DNA of 64,000 bases. Source: Sphingobacteruim zhuxiongii. GTDB lineage: Bacteria > Bacteroidota > Bacteroidia > Sphingobacteriales > Sphingobacteriaceae. This document shows positions 53,424-62,942 of this stretch, piece by piece; position 1 is the first letter of the stretch, and each line of letters opens with the position of its first letter. The translations under genes and the position numbers were made by a program. Below the pieces are notes generated by a model. It did no database searches, was not told where the DNA came from, and saw nothing but the letters and a program-made list of their open reading frames with translations. The stretch spans positions 1 through 64,000 of the forward strand of contig NZ_CP045652.1 in NCBI RefSeq assembly GCF_009557615.1, read 5' to 3'.

Positions 53424-54644
53424 ATGAGTACAAATTATTCCTTGCTCTTCTACTTGAAGAAACCAAAGAATTATGTGAATGGAGCTAAGCCCATTTACAT
53501 GAGAATTACGATCGATGGATCAGTATGTGAAATCTCCACAGGAAAGAGTTGTGACCCAAGTCGGTGGAATTCCAAAGCAAATCGATCTAAAGGCAATACT
53601 GAGGAGGTCAAGACTTTAAACAGTTATCTGGAAATGTTGAATCTGAAAGTTGCTGCTCTCCACCTTGAAATCTTGAAATTAGGAGAAATACCTACCATTG
53701 AACTCCTTAAATTAAAAATTACAGGGAAGGCAGAAAACCAAAAGACATTATTGTCGGTTCTAAGAGATCATAATCTTAAAATGGATTCCTTGCTTGGCAA
53801 TGGTTTTAGGGAAAATACCTTAAAAGGTTACAGGACGACCCATTCACATTTAGAAAGCTATATAGCAAAGGAATTTTCTGCTTCCGATGTTGAACTCCAT
53901 AAAATTGACCATTCATTTATAGTTGGGTATGAATACTATCTTCGAACTGAAAAAGCATGCTCTGATATTTCAGCTGCTAAATACATGAAGCATCTAAGAA
54001 AGATTATTAATCTAAGTCTAGCGCATGAATGGATTACGTCAAATCCTTTCAAGTTTTATAAGACAAATGCTAAGCCTAAGGAGAAATCCTACCTGAACAG
54101 AGACGAATTAACACGAATCGTAAACAAAAAGCTGGAGATTCTAAGGCTCCAACATGTCAGGGACATATTTGTGTTCTGCTGTTATACGGGACTTTCCTAT
54201 GCGGATGTATCAAAATTAACCAAACGCAATATTGAGGTCGGTATTGATAATAGATTTTGGATAAAGATCAACAGACAAAAGACAAATACACTTTCATCTA
54301 TTCCTATTCTTCCAAAGGCACTTGAAATCCTAAAGTTATATCGAGATTATCCTCCAAGTAAATCTAACGGACAATTATTGCCCATATTGAGCAATCAGAA
54401 AATGAATAGCTACCTCAAAGAAATAGCAGATCTGTGTGGAATAACAAAAGAGCTAACCTTTCATATTGCAAGACATACGTTCGCAACCACAGTGACACTT
54501 TCAAATGGGGTACCGATTGAAACGGTTTCTAAGATGCTCGGCCATCTTGACATACGCACAACCCAGCATTACGCGAAATTACTGGATAATAGAATCAGTA
54601 AGGATATGGAAGAGTTAGTAACGAAACTGGGTATTGATTTCTAA
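53424..54644 (+). CDS. Tyrosine recombinase (integrase)
   Basis: This 406-residue recombinase has an N-terminal arm-binding region, a SAM-like core-binding domain (about residues 115-200) and a catalytic domain with HIARHTFAT (HxxR), MLGHLDIRTTQHYAKL (the GH motif and nucleophile Tyr near 386). The usual first Arg in TGLR is Ser here (CYTGLSYADV), as reported for IntDOT of Bacteroides. It sits downstream of tRNA-Glu, next to an IS, typical of an integrative element. Whether the rest of that element survives is unclear. Confidence 0.9.
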   Translation: MSTNYSLLFYLKKPKNYVNGAKPIYMRITIDGSVCEISTGKSCDPSRWNSKANRSKGNTEEVKTLNSYLEMLNLKVAALHLEILKLGEIPTIELLKLKITGKAENQKTLLSVLRDHNLKMDSLLGNGFRENTLKGYRTTHSHLESYIAKEFSASDVELHKIDHSFIVGYEYYLRTEKACSDISAAKYMKHLRKIINLSLAHEWITSNPFKFYKTNAKPKEKSYLNRDELTRIVNKKLEILRLQHVRDIFVFCCYTGLSYADVSKLTKRNIEVGIDNRFWIKINRQKTNTLSSIPILPKALEILKLYRDYPPSKSNGQLLPILSNQKMNSYLKEIADLCGITKELTFHIARHTFATTVTLSNGVPIETVSKMLGHLDIRTTQHYAKLLDNRISKDMEELVTKLGIDF

Positions 54645-55241
54645 TGTATATAAAATTGATAATTAGTAATTCTAGATTATATTTTCAATATCGGAAATGC
54701 ACAATATTTAAACGCGTGACAATCAATATGTTTCTATTTGAATTTTCCTTTCTAAAATAGTGGTAATTTATGTGCGTTTGATATTTTGGAGTATTCCAAA
54801 ATTCTTTACTTAGACACATTTCATTCAGATAATTAGTTTGATTTTACTAAGAATATTAACATTTTCATAAATTTTAATACTCAATAATTTGAGGAGAGTA
54901 TATTGTTCTTTTCACGATTAGGATTCCACACCATGGTAACTGAGCTTGATATGTGTGTGTGATGACGATGAAAGAGCCAAATAAGAGGCAGAAGGGAATA
55001 TCATGTGCTGTTTGAGCGAAAATATGATGCAAAGCCATTTGCGATGGAAATAATTCAAAAGGTTAAAAATTGAATATTAATTTAAACAGTTTCTAGATCT
55101 TACGCTTTGGAATAACACGATTTCCCTAACAAAATCCCTTTTTATCTCATAAAACATGAGAAACTAGTAATTCCAAAAGTAATCCATGTTCAAAAAGTTA
55201 TTTTTTTACCTAATTAGATTTTTTTTGAATGCTATATATCA
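54645..55241. other. Gene-free AT-rich region with a possible remnant
   Basis: No convincing gene in about 600 bases. A short open stretch around 54975-55071 reads, near its end, HVLFERKYDAKPFA then MEIIQKVKN and a stop, which looks protein-like and may be the end of a decayed gene. I do not recognise it. The rest is AT-rich with stops in all frames. Confidence 0.5.
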
Positions 55242-55273
55242 TTTTGTAGATAAATTTCTATCAATTACATTTG
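55242..55273 (+). promoter_or_regulatory. Promoter of susC-like gene
   Basis: TTTTG (55242-55246), 19 bases, TACATTTG (55266-55273): a full match to TTTG-N19-TAnnTTTG. It leaves a leader of about 130 bases before the ATG. Confidence 0.75.
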
Positions 55274-55412
55274 ATTAATAATCAATAAGTATCCACTAAA
55301 TCTAAAAATAATGAAATAGAAAAAACTTAATCCAGAAAAACACCTAAAACAAACAAACACTTAATCCGCCTAATAAAAAAGGCGACCAAATTAACTATCA
55401 ATTATTACTATC

Positions 55413-58400
55413 ATGACTCAAAAAAAACGTGTTTTTTTGGGGGCAAAGTCCTTGTCGATGCTTGCGGTGTGCTTGTTGAGCTCCTCCCCGGAAGTGTTTG
55501 CAGAAAAAGGGAATTTTGCCTCTACAGTAGTTGTTGTACAGCAAAACACCATCACCGGATCTGTAAAAGATGATGCTGGAAATCCGATCGTTGGAGCAAC
55601 AATATTAGTTAAGGGTACCACACGAGCAACAAGTAGCGATGCGAAGGGTGAATTTTCCATCAATGCCAATACAGGCGAAACCATCATTATTCGAAACTTA
55701 GGTTATTTAACACAAGAAATCACTGTATCCAATGCCGCAATCAATGTTACATTACTGACTGACAATGCAAATATTGATGAAGTTGTTGTTATTGGTTATG
55801 GCACTCAGAAAAGAGCAAACATTACTTCAGCAATTTCCACAGTGAATGGCGATGCACTAAAGAATGTTTCCCCGTCCAACCTTTCCAATGCAATTGCTGG
55901 CCGTGCTCCTGGCGTTAAAGTAACCGGAACCTCAGGATTAGCAGGGGCTAGTTCAAAGATCAGATTCAGGGGGAGCTTTGCAGAGCCTTTGTTTGTCATA
56001 GACGGTATTGTCCGTGATAAAGCTGCGTTTGATGCTTTAGAAGCAAATGAAGTAGACCAGATGTCCTTCCTGAAAGACGCAGGGGCAGCAGCAGTCTATG
56101 GAACACGTGCAGGAAATGGGGTTGTTATTGTGACCACCAAAAAAGGAACAGTAAAAACGCCTGAATTCAATTTCCAAAGCAATATTGCGGTAAGTAATCC
56201 GACCATGACACCATTAGCGGACCTTACGACAGCAACAGACGAACTTACTTACCAAAATAGGGTCGCTGAATTTCAAGGCTTGCCAAAACCAAATGGACAG
56301 GAAGAGTTTGATTACTTTAAAGACAAAAATTATAGCGTTAATGACGTAATATGGCGAAATCCAATCAGTAACCGACAGTCAATTTCCGTAGCTGGGGGAA
56401 GTGAAAAAATCACTTACTATAATTTATTAAGTTACAGGAATGAAAATGGGTCTTATCAATCAGTTGATCACCAGAAATTCAATTTAAGATCCAATGTTTC
56501 GGCAATTATTACGGATGCATTCAGTGTGGATGTTAATATTTCAGCCAATCAACAAAATTCCAATCGTTTCTATTGGCCGTTTAGCACATCATCTAATGAC
56601 GACGACTTTGATGTATCTGATTTTTATCGTGTGACCTTCAACTGGCCAAAAATGTATCCTTTCTATCTAACGCAAGATGGAACTCCAAGTAATACACCAA
56701 CTGCTTTCCCTGTACAAACCCCAATGGGTAGTTGGCAGGCATGGAACGTAATCGATCAAGTCATTGGTGATCGTTACATTGACCGTAAAGTTAGGCAAGT
56801 AAATCCAATCTTGTCGTTGAACTTAAAACTGGACAAATTGGTTCCTGGTCTATCAACAAAATTTGTGGGTAGTTATATCGGTGAAGATTATCTGAGAAAG
56901 CGCTATATGAGCTTCCAAAAGAACTATACTTTTACCTCATTGGATCCAGATGGCAATCCGTTTATTCCTGCCCCCCCTTCGGAAGACCGTATAAATATCT
57001 TTACTTTCAGTCAGCAAAATCCGTTTATGGATTACTATACGCAACGCAGATGGGAGTATCAGATGAACTTTTTCTTGAATTATGCTCAAACCTTTGGCAA
57101 GCACGACATTGGTGCAACCTTAGTATTTGAACAGGGAGAGAAGGGATTTACGAATATTACTTCAACCGCCCAAAGTCCAATTACGCCACTTGACCAAATG
57201 CATGTTTATCCAACGGACCGTAATTTTAGGGCAACTAATGGTTGGGAAGGAATAGACGCAAGACAATCGGTTATTGGCCGTTTTAATTATGCCTATGGAA
57301 GTAAATATCTTTTAGAGGGCTCCTTCCGCTATGATGGTGCCGCATTATTTCCAGAACAGGAACGCTTTGGTTTCTTCCCTTCAGTATCCGCTGCTTGGAG
57401 AATTTCAGAAGAGGAATTTTTTGCGGGTATAAAGGATAAAGTTTCTGATTTAAAACTTCGTTTTGCGTATGGAGCTACAGGAAACTACCTTGATGTCAAT
57501 GGAAATGCGATCAACCCTTTTTCTTTTTCTGAGAAGTATGCAACGACAACAGGATTCATTTTCGGTGACCGTTACTACAATGGTTTGGCTTATGGATCGA
57601 CTCCAAACCCAAATATTACTTGGACAAAATCGGAAAGTTACAATTTAGGGTTGGACTACGGTTTTATCAACAATAAATTGAATGGATCAATCGAGGTTTT
57701 CAAAAGAGCAGAGACACACATTTTAGGTCCGAGGACAGTTTTGTTACCAGACACTTATGGTAGATCTTTAGCCCCCGAAAACTATGCTGCAAGGAGTTAT
57801 AAAGGAGGTGAGCTTTCTGTGAATTGGAATGACCGCATAGGAGAAGTAGCTTATGGTATTTCAGGAAATTTAGGCTATGCTGTCGATCAATGGGATGTAT
57901 TTGATGAACCAGCGGCCTATGCAGCAGGAGGGTTAGAACATTTTAGATCTAGAATTGGCCAACCTGCAAACATGTTATTTGGTTTTAATTCCTTAGGAAT
58001 TGTTAGAACCCAAGAACAACTTGATCAGTTACTTGCTTCAGGTTTCAAAACATATGGTAGAGATCCCTATTTGGGAATGATTTTATATGAAGATGTTCGC
58101 GGACAAGGTTATTCTGAAACTCCTGACGGTAAAGTCGACGGAAATGACGTAGTTCTGTTATCAACAAACAACTCCCCACGTTGGGACTATGGTTTGGGAT
58201 TGAACGGTTCATGGAAAGGCATTTCGGTGAATGTGTTGTTTCAAGGTGTTTTTAAATATGATCGTATGATTTCAAACCAAGAGGGAGGTGGTATGCGTCA
58301 GCATGGTGGAACATTCCGTCCGTATTACCCAATTTGGGCTGGAGATGTTTGGACACCCGAAAATCCAAATGCACAATATCCAAGACCAGTTGGTTACAAC

Positions 58401-58661
58401 TGGGCAGAATCAGGGACCGATCCATCCTCTTTTTGGATGCGTAGCGGGTCATTCTTCAGATTGAAAGATTTGAATGTTGCCTATCAGTTACCCACAAGTT
58501 TCACAGAAAAAATCAAAATGAACAGCATCAATGTATTCTTCAATGGCACAAACTTATTTGTCTTTTCGCCAATGACGGAGTTTCATGACCCCGAACAGCT
58601 GAATTATGACTCATACCCATTAATGAAGACATTTACATTTGGATTGGACATTAAATTTTAA
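55413..58661 (+). CDS. SusC/RagA-family TonB-linked outer membrane transporter
   Basis: This 1082-residue protein imports large nutrients, usually oligosaccharides, across the outer membrane. A long signal region (residues 1-30) is followed by a carboxypeptidase-like domain (ITGSVKDDAGNPIVGATILVKGTT, about 47-70), the TonB box-to-plug part with EVVVIGYGTQKRANITSAIS, then SFLKDAGAAAVYGTRAGNGVVIVTTKKG, and a beta-barrel ending TFGLDIKF with terminal Phe. It pairs with the SusD gene 12 bases downstream. No sigma/anti-sigma pair is beside it, so its regulator is elsewhere. Confidence 0.95.
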   Translation: MTQKKRVFLGAKSLSMLAVCLLSSSPEVFAEKGNFASTVVVVQQNTITGSVKDDAGNPIVGATILVKGTTRATSSDAKGEFSINANTGETIIIRNLGYLTQEITVSNAAINVTLLTDNANIDEVVVIGYGTQKRANITSAISTVNGDALKNVSPSNLSNAIAGRAPGVKVTGTSGLAGASSKIRFRGSFAEPLFVIDGIVRDKAAFDALEANEVDQMSFLKDAGAAAVYGTRAGNGVVIVTTKKGTVKTPEFNFQSNIAVSNPTMTPLADLTTATDELTYQNRVAEFQGLPKPNGQEEFDYFKDKNYSVNDVIWRNPISNRQSISVAGGSEKITYYNLLSYRNENGSYQSVDHQKFNLRSNVSAIITDAFSVDVNISANQQNSNRFYWPFSTSSNDDDFDVSDFYRVTFNWPKMYPFYLTQDGTPSNTPTAFPVQTPMGSWQAWNVIDQVIGDRYIDRKVRQVNPILSLNLKLDKLVPGLSTKFVGSYIGEDYLRKRYMSFQKNYTFTSLDPDGNPFIPAPPSEDRINIFTFSQQNPFMDYYTQRRWEYQMNFFLNYAQTFGKHDIGATLVFEQGEKGFTNITSTAQSPITPLDQMHVYPTDRNFRATNGWEGIDARQSVIGRFNYAYGSKYLLEGSFRYDGAALFPEQERFGFFPSVSAAWRISEEEFFAGIKDKVSDLKLRFAYGATGNYLDVNGNAINPFSFSEKYATTTGFIFGDRYYNGLAYGSTPNPNITWTKSESYNLGLDYGFINNKLNGSIEVFKRAETHILGPRTVLLPDTYGRSLAPENYAARSYKGGELSVNWNDRIGEVAYGISGNLGYAVDQWDVFDEPAAYAAGGLEHFRSRIGQPANMLFGFNSLGIVRTQEQLDQLLASGFKTYGRDPYLGMILYEDVRGQGYSETPDGKVDGNDVVLLSTNNSPRWDYGLGLNGSWKGISVNVLFQGVFKYDRMISNQEGGGMRQHGGTFRPYYPIWAGDVWTPENPNAQYPRPVGYNWAESGTDPSSFWMRSGSFFRLKDLNVAYQLPTSFTEKIKMNSINVFFNGTNLFVFSPMTEFHDPEQLNYDSYPLMKTFTFGLDIKF

Positions 58662-58673
58662 TCGGAATTAATC

Positions 58674-60443
58674 ATGAAAAAGATATTAATAATAGCATTG
58701 GGACTTTCAGCTCTATTTTCCTCATGTAAGAATGTGCTGGATATAGAGGATTTACAGTCGCTGGATGAAGATAAAGTGTGGCAGGATCCTAACTTGGTTA
58801 ATGCTTATATGGCTAACCTTTATACGGTATTCGGAAACTGGAGCTCAGGACAAGACTCCTACAGTGAGCAACTGGTAGGAATACCCTTTCAATTAAATAC
58901 TATTGCACCAACAACTGGTGCTTTTAAGACCTGGAACTACACAAACATCAGAAAAATAAACACGGCTATCCAAAAGGTTCAAGAGAGCGCGAATTTAACC
59001 CAAGATATTAAGGACAGAACTTTAGGAGAAGCTTATTTCCTTAGAGCATTTGTGTATTTTGATATGCTGAAACAATATGGAGGTATTCCGTACATTACTG
59101 TTCCACAAAATGCAGAAACAGATGATTTAAATACGCCAAGAAACTCAACAAAAGAAACTTTCGATCTTTTGGTGAAAGATTTGGATGACGCTATCAAATT
59201 ATTGCCAGAGACCATAGAAAAATCCTCTGCGAATTATGGGAGGATAGATGGAAACTTTGCTGCAGCTTTTAAAGCGAAAGTTCTATTGTATAAGGCATCC
59301 CCACAATTTAACCCCTCAAATCCATATAACAATGCATACTGGAATGAGGCACATACAGCTAATAAAATGGCTTATGATCAATTAAAAAAGAATAATTATA
59401 GCCTAACCGCTGACTATTCAAATATAACCTTAATTGAAAAAGGTCCCGAAGTAGTATTTGCTGTTATTAACGCATACCCAAACAAAGTTGGAAACTGGGA
59501 CAATGGAGTTAGACCAGGATTTGAAAGCCGTGGTCCTGCAAGTTCTGTTCCTACCTGGGATTTTGTTAAAGAATTCCCTATGAAAGATGGAAAACTGTAT
59601 ACAGATGCATCAGGGAAATACCATAAATCAGATGAAGAATTCTTACAATCTTATTGGTTGAACAGAGATCCAAGATTTGATAAATCCATTGTTTGGAATG
59701 GGAAAATCTACGAAGTTTCTGGGAAGGCAGGAAAACGTCAATATACGTCGTTAGGAATTGCCGATGCATTAGATAACTTTGGCGTCAACCCAGCAGCCGG
59801 TATCAACTCGACTAATCAAGATCGCTACAGTGGCTTCTTTATTTTGAAGAACAGCAAATTATCTCTAAAACAAACGGAGGTAGAAACACAGTATGATGTT
59901 GATTTTGTGTTAATGCGTTTAGCTGAAGTTATGTTGAACTATGCTGAAACAGCAAATGAAACGGGAGATTTTACAACAGCCCTAGACATGCTTGTTCAAT
60001 TAAGGAAACGTGCAGGCATTGAAGCGGGAACTGATGGGAAATACGGAATCTCAGCAAATTCTCGTGACCAAATGCGTGAAGCTATTCTAGCAGAAAGAAA
60101 CATCGAATTATGTTTTGAAGGACATCGTTTCTGGGATTTAAGAAGGAGCCGAAAACTAAACCTACTAGATAAATCAACAAAACACGGTGTTGAAGCTGTA
60201 GCCATCAATTCCAATGGTACAGAAATGGATATAAAACAAGCTGCTGAATTAGCTAAGACATATCAACTTAAAGAGGCAAATTTTAAATACAGTGTCTTAC
60301 AGGTTCCCAAAAATGGAGTAAAGGTCATGGAAGTTCCTAATACCTATTATTTCTTCCCAATAGGTCAGTCAATTATTGATCGTAACCCTAAAATTTTGCA
60401 GAACAAAGATTGGGGTGGAGACTTCAATCCTACCATGGAATAG
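58674..60443 (+). CDS. SusD/RagB-family nutrient-binding lipoprotein
   Basis: This 589-residue lipoprotein (lipobox ALFSSCKNVLD, Cys near residue 18) is the surface partner that captures substrate for the SusC protein. It has the SusD helical start, LGEAYFLRAFVYFDMLKQYGGIPYI near residues 119-143, LMRLAEVMLNYAETANE near 412-428, and ERNIELCFEGHRFWDLRR near 475-492. It follows susC after 12 bases and ends at a strong terminator. No glycoside hydrolase or other enzyme gene accompanies the pair. Confidence 0.95.
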   Translation: MKKILIIALGLSALFSSCKNVLDIEDLQSLDEDKVWQDPNLVNAYMANLYTVFGNWSSGQDSYSEQLVGIPFQLNTIAPTTGAFKTWNYTNIRKINTAIQKVQESANLTQDIKDRTLGEAYFLRAFVYFDMLKQYGGIPYITVPQNAETDDLNTPRNSTKETFDLLVKDLDDAIKLLPETIEKSSANYGRIDGNFAAAFKAKVLLYKASPQFNPSNPYNNAYWNEAHTANKMAYDQLKKNNYSLTADYSNITLIEKGPEVVFAVINAYPNKVGNWDNGVRPGFESRGPASSVPTWDFVKEFPMKDGKLYTDASGKYHKSDEEFLQSYWLNRDPRFDKSIVWNGKIYEVSGKAGKRQYTSLGIADALDNFGVNPAAGINSTNQDRYSGFFILKNSKLSLKQTEVETQYDVDFVLMRLAEVMLNYAETANETGDFTTALDMLVQLRKRAGIEAGTDGKYGISANSRDQMREAILAERNIELCFEGHRFWDLRRSRKLNLLDKSTKHGVEAVAINSNGTEMDIKQAAELAKTYQLKEANFKYSVLQVPKNGVKVMEVPNTYYFFPIGQSIIDRNPKILQNKDWGGDFNPTME

Positions 60444-60470
60444 AATAAATACAGATAAACTCAAATTTTA

Positions 60471-60508
60471 ACACCTCTAGAAATTTAATTTCTGGAGGTG
60501 TTTTTTTA
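60471..60508 (+). terminator. Terminator after susD
   Basis: ACACCTCTAGAAATT pairs with AATTTCTGGAGGTGT (one T-G wobble), followed by T7. Confidence 0.9.
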
Positions 60509-61333
60509 TCCGGTTAATAGGCGATAGAATCTAACTGAAATTCATTTCCTTCCAATTAGCTATAGACGACACGAGGGCGGCCCTTGCTTATACATGAATA
60601 CTTTTCGCTGTTAATGCTTTTGATGAGTCCTTTACAGTAGGACATCGTTATTCTGCTCAAGATTATAACTTTAGATAAAGAGAACTTGTAGCTAAAGGGC
60701 TTGGCCACCTTCCTCATGCACAGTCTTGGGACAGGTAATAGAACGTTTTTAAGCCAATCAAATGAAACCCATTGAAGAAGATAAAGAACTATAGCAATTC
60801 CTCGCCCTATTGGACGTGATTAGGGTGGGCAAGATGCGTGAAAAAGTCGTATCAGAAAAAGGGTTGAACTAACAATTAGTGTAATGTTAAGAGCCTTTTC
60901 TGAAAAAAGTGGAGTTATAATCTTAATGGAGTTTGAATAAATAAAAATGCCTTTGTCATTGACCAAGACATTTTTTATTTTGACTATGTATCGTCCTATT
61001 ATAGGTTTACTCTGTGCAAGTCTTATCAATCTATTGACTGCTGTGAAATAATCATTATAACTTTAGTACTTATTAATCAAAGTAAAAATTTTCAGTTGTG
61101 CATTCGAGTCTTTTTTCTACACTAATCGTACTCATTAGTATGGTCCGTTATGTACTTATTAAGATAGTTTGTTGTGACATTTAGCATATTGGAAATAGAA
61201 GTGGTATTAAAAACAAAAAAATTGAAACTATTATTGGCTAGGATTGTTCTATGTCCGAAACAACAATTAAAAATCAACAATAGGTAGTGCGCTGGACTCC
61301 CACTAACAGTTATGTGAGTCAGGAGTTTAGTGT
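60509..61333. other. Gene-free region with decayed coding fragments
   Basis: Over 800 bases without an intact gene. Protein-like pieces broken by stops include one near 60575-60735 (reading FDESFTVGHRYSAQDYNFR, stop, RELVAKGLGHLPHAQSWDR) and one at 60762-60872 (MKPIEEDKEL, stop, QFLALLDVIRVGKMREKVV). I do not recognise either with confidence. They suggest former genes of an integrated element. An imperfect hairpin with T6 at about 60946-60978 may be a former terminator. Confidence 0.5.
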
Positions 61334-61396
61334 GTGCAAATGGAGATGTTTTTTCATTCAAGAAGCATAACCTTTTTCTTTTTATGTGATTTTTGT

Positions 61397-62080
61397 ATGA
61401 TCGATTTGGAGGATATTATTGGCCGCGATTCGGAGATGATTTTTCTAGGAGAAATTGCTATACGCACAGTAGTTATGTTTTTGCTGATTCTTACCATCCT
61501 CCGTTTGTCCGGCAGGCGCGGTGTTCGCCAGCTGACAGTTTTTGAAGTTGCCATTATCATTAGTCTAGGTTCTGCAGCTGGTGATCCCATGTTTCAGAGC
61601 GATATACCAATTGTATATGCTGTCATCGTCTTTACATGCGTGATCCTGGTTTATAAATTGGTGACTTGGCTCGCATCTCGCTCTCAAAAAGTAACCTATC
61701 TGTTGGAAGGAAAGGTATTGCAAGTGGTACAAGACGGCATGTTTGATATTAAACATGAAAATGATAGTGAATTTTCAAAAATGGAGTTCTTCTCCGAACT
61801 CCGAAACTTGAATGTGGAGCATCTTGGACAGGTGCGCGAAGGCGTGTTGGAAATCGATGGGACACTGAGTGTACTTTTTTATGCTGATGAAGAAGTGCGA
61901 TACGGCCTTCCGTTGTTCCCCTCAAGCTATATAAAAGTTGATATTGCCAACAGTGAGGGCCCTTTCGCCTGCATGTATTGTGGAGTTGTCGAACACGAAT
62001 TAAACAAAGCATTGCCACAATGCAGGCGTTGTGGCAAGGACAATTGGACCATAGCTATTAATATCCAGAGGTACAGTTAA
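61397..62080 (+). CDS. YetF-family (DUF421) membrane protein with C-terminal zinc ribbon
   Basis: This 227-residue protein has the DUF421/YetF core: three N-terminal helices, LRLSGRRGVRQLTVFEVAIIISLGSAAGDPMF near residues 38-69 (the conserved GRR...), and a soluble region with MEFFSELRNLNVEHLGQVREGVLEIDG. An added C-terminal Cys pair set (CMYCG ... CRRCGKDNW) looks like a rubredoxin-type zinc ribbon. The ATG at 61397 is used; longer starts upstream add a stretch with no family match. Function of the family is unknown. Confidence 0.85.
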   Translation: MIDLEDIIGRDSEMIFLGEIAIRTVVMFLLILTILRLSGRRGVRQLTVFEVAIIISLGSAAGDPMFQSDIPIVYAVIVFTCVILVYKLVTWLASRSQKVTYLLEGKVLQVVQDGMFDIKHENDSEFSKMEFFSELRNLNVEHLGQVREGVLEIDGTLSVLFYADEEVRYGLPLFPSSYIKVDIANSEGPFACMYCGVVEHELNKALPQCRRCGKDNWTIAINIQRYS

Positions 62081-62214
62081 TAGGACGTATCATAGGTGTT
62101 TGTACGTAATGTTAAGCAAATAGTACGCTTTTTGATTGGTAGGGGGCAACGTTCATCTCACAGTGTTGTTCAACGATTGATCATGGCTGCTAAAGCCTTA
62201 AATTATATCATATT

Positions 62215-62845
62215 ATGGCAACAACGATGAAAAGTCTGACAAAGACTCCAACTACAGGTTCTAAAGCAAAGACAGGAGCAAAAGAGTTATCCACTTTGAA
62301 TATGAAGAAGGAAAAAACTAATACGAACGCTACAAGCGCAAAGGTAAAGGCAAAAGCTGATTTAGCAAAGGATCTGCAGGATCTATCTGGAGACGGTCTT
62401 AAGGAGATTTTATTGGCTAAAAAGGCACTTTTGAAAGCACTTCCAAAGATGGAGAAAATGCTACGTCTGAGAAGCTGAAAAAAGCTATTACCCAACATAT
62501 CAAAGAGACAGAAAGACATGTAAAGGGTTTGAAAGCGTGTTTTGAAAGTATCGATAAGAAGGCGCAGACGCAGAAATGCGATGCGATGGGAGGATTGATT
62601 GAGGAAGGGATCAGTATCATGGAAGAAACGCAATCTGGAGCAGTACGCAATGCTGGCATTATCGCGGCCGCTCAAAAGGTAGAACATTACGAGATTGCAA
62701 CATATGGCACACTTGCTGCTTTTGCTAAAGTCTTAGAACATGAACAGACGCTCAAATTATTGATGCAGACCTTGAAAGAAGAAAAAAATGCGACGAGTTA
62801 TTGACGAGTATAGCGGATACCAATCTCAATGCGAAAGCCGAGTAG
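62215..62845 (+). pseudogene. DUF892 (YciE/YciF ferritin-like) gene broken by two frameshifts
   Basis: Three frames together read as one DUF892 protein. Frame one gives a Lys/Thr/Ala-rich tail and KEILLAKKALLKALPKMEK, to about 62453. Frame two gives NATSEKLKKAITQHIKETERHV through CDAMGGLIEEG, AAAQKVEHYEIATYGTLAAFAKVL and EEK to about 62788. Frame three gives CDELLTSIADTN and a stop at 62843-62845. Each shift is repaired by one extra A in an A-run (AAAA at 62453; A7 near 62785). Either the gene is dead or the assembly dropped A bases. The family is ferritin-like and stress-linked. Confidence 0.88.
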
Positions 62846-62864
62846 AGGTTTACAGGTAGAGGCT

Positions 62865-62926
62865 GCCCAGCACAACATATGTTCTTCTTTTTTATTATAT
62901 ATTATAGGGCAGTCTATTTTTTAATT
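62865..62926 (+). terminator. Possible long-loop terminator
   Basis: GGCTGCCC pairs with GGGCAGTC (7 of 8) around a loop of about 40 bases, then CTATTTTTT. The long loop makes this doubtful. Confidence 0.35.
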
Positions 62927-62942
62927 TTAGATATAGCCAGAG

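Noticed and set aside
60820..61029. 69-codon minus-strand ORF in the decayed region
   Set aside because: No family resemblance and no start signal; the area has stops in all other frames and looks decayed.
62208..62687. 159-codon minus-strand ORF opposite the DUF892 pseudogene
   Set aside because: It is long only because the Lys/Ala-rich plus-strand codons read as Phe/Cys/Leu on the other strand; the plus strand has a clear family match across three frames.
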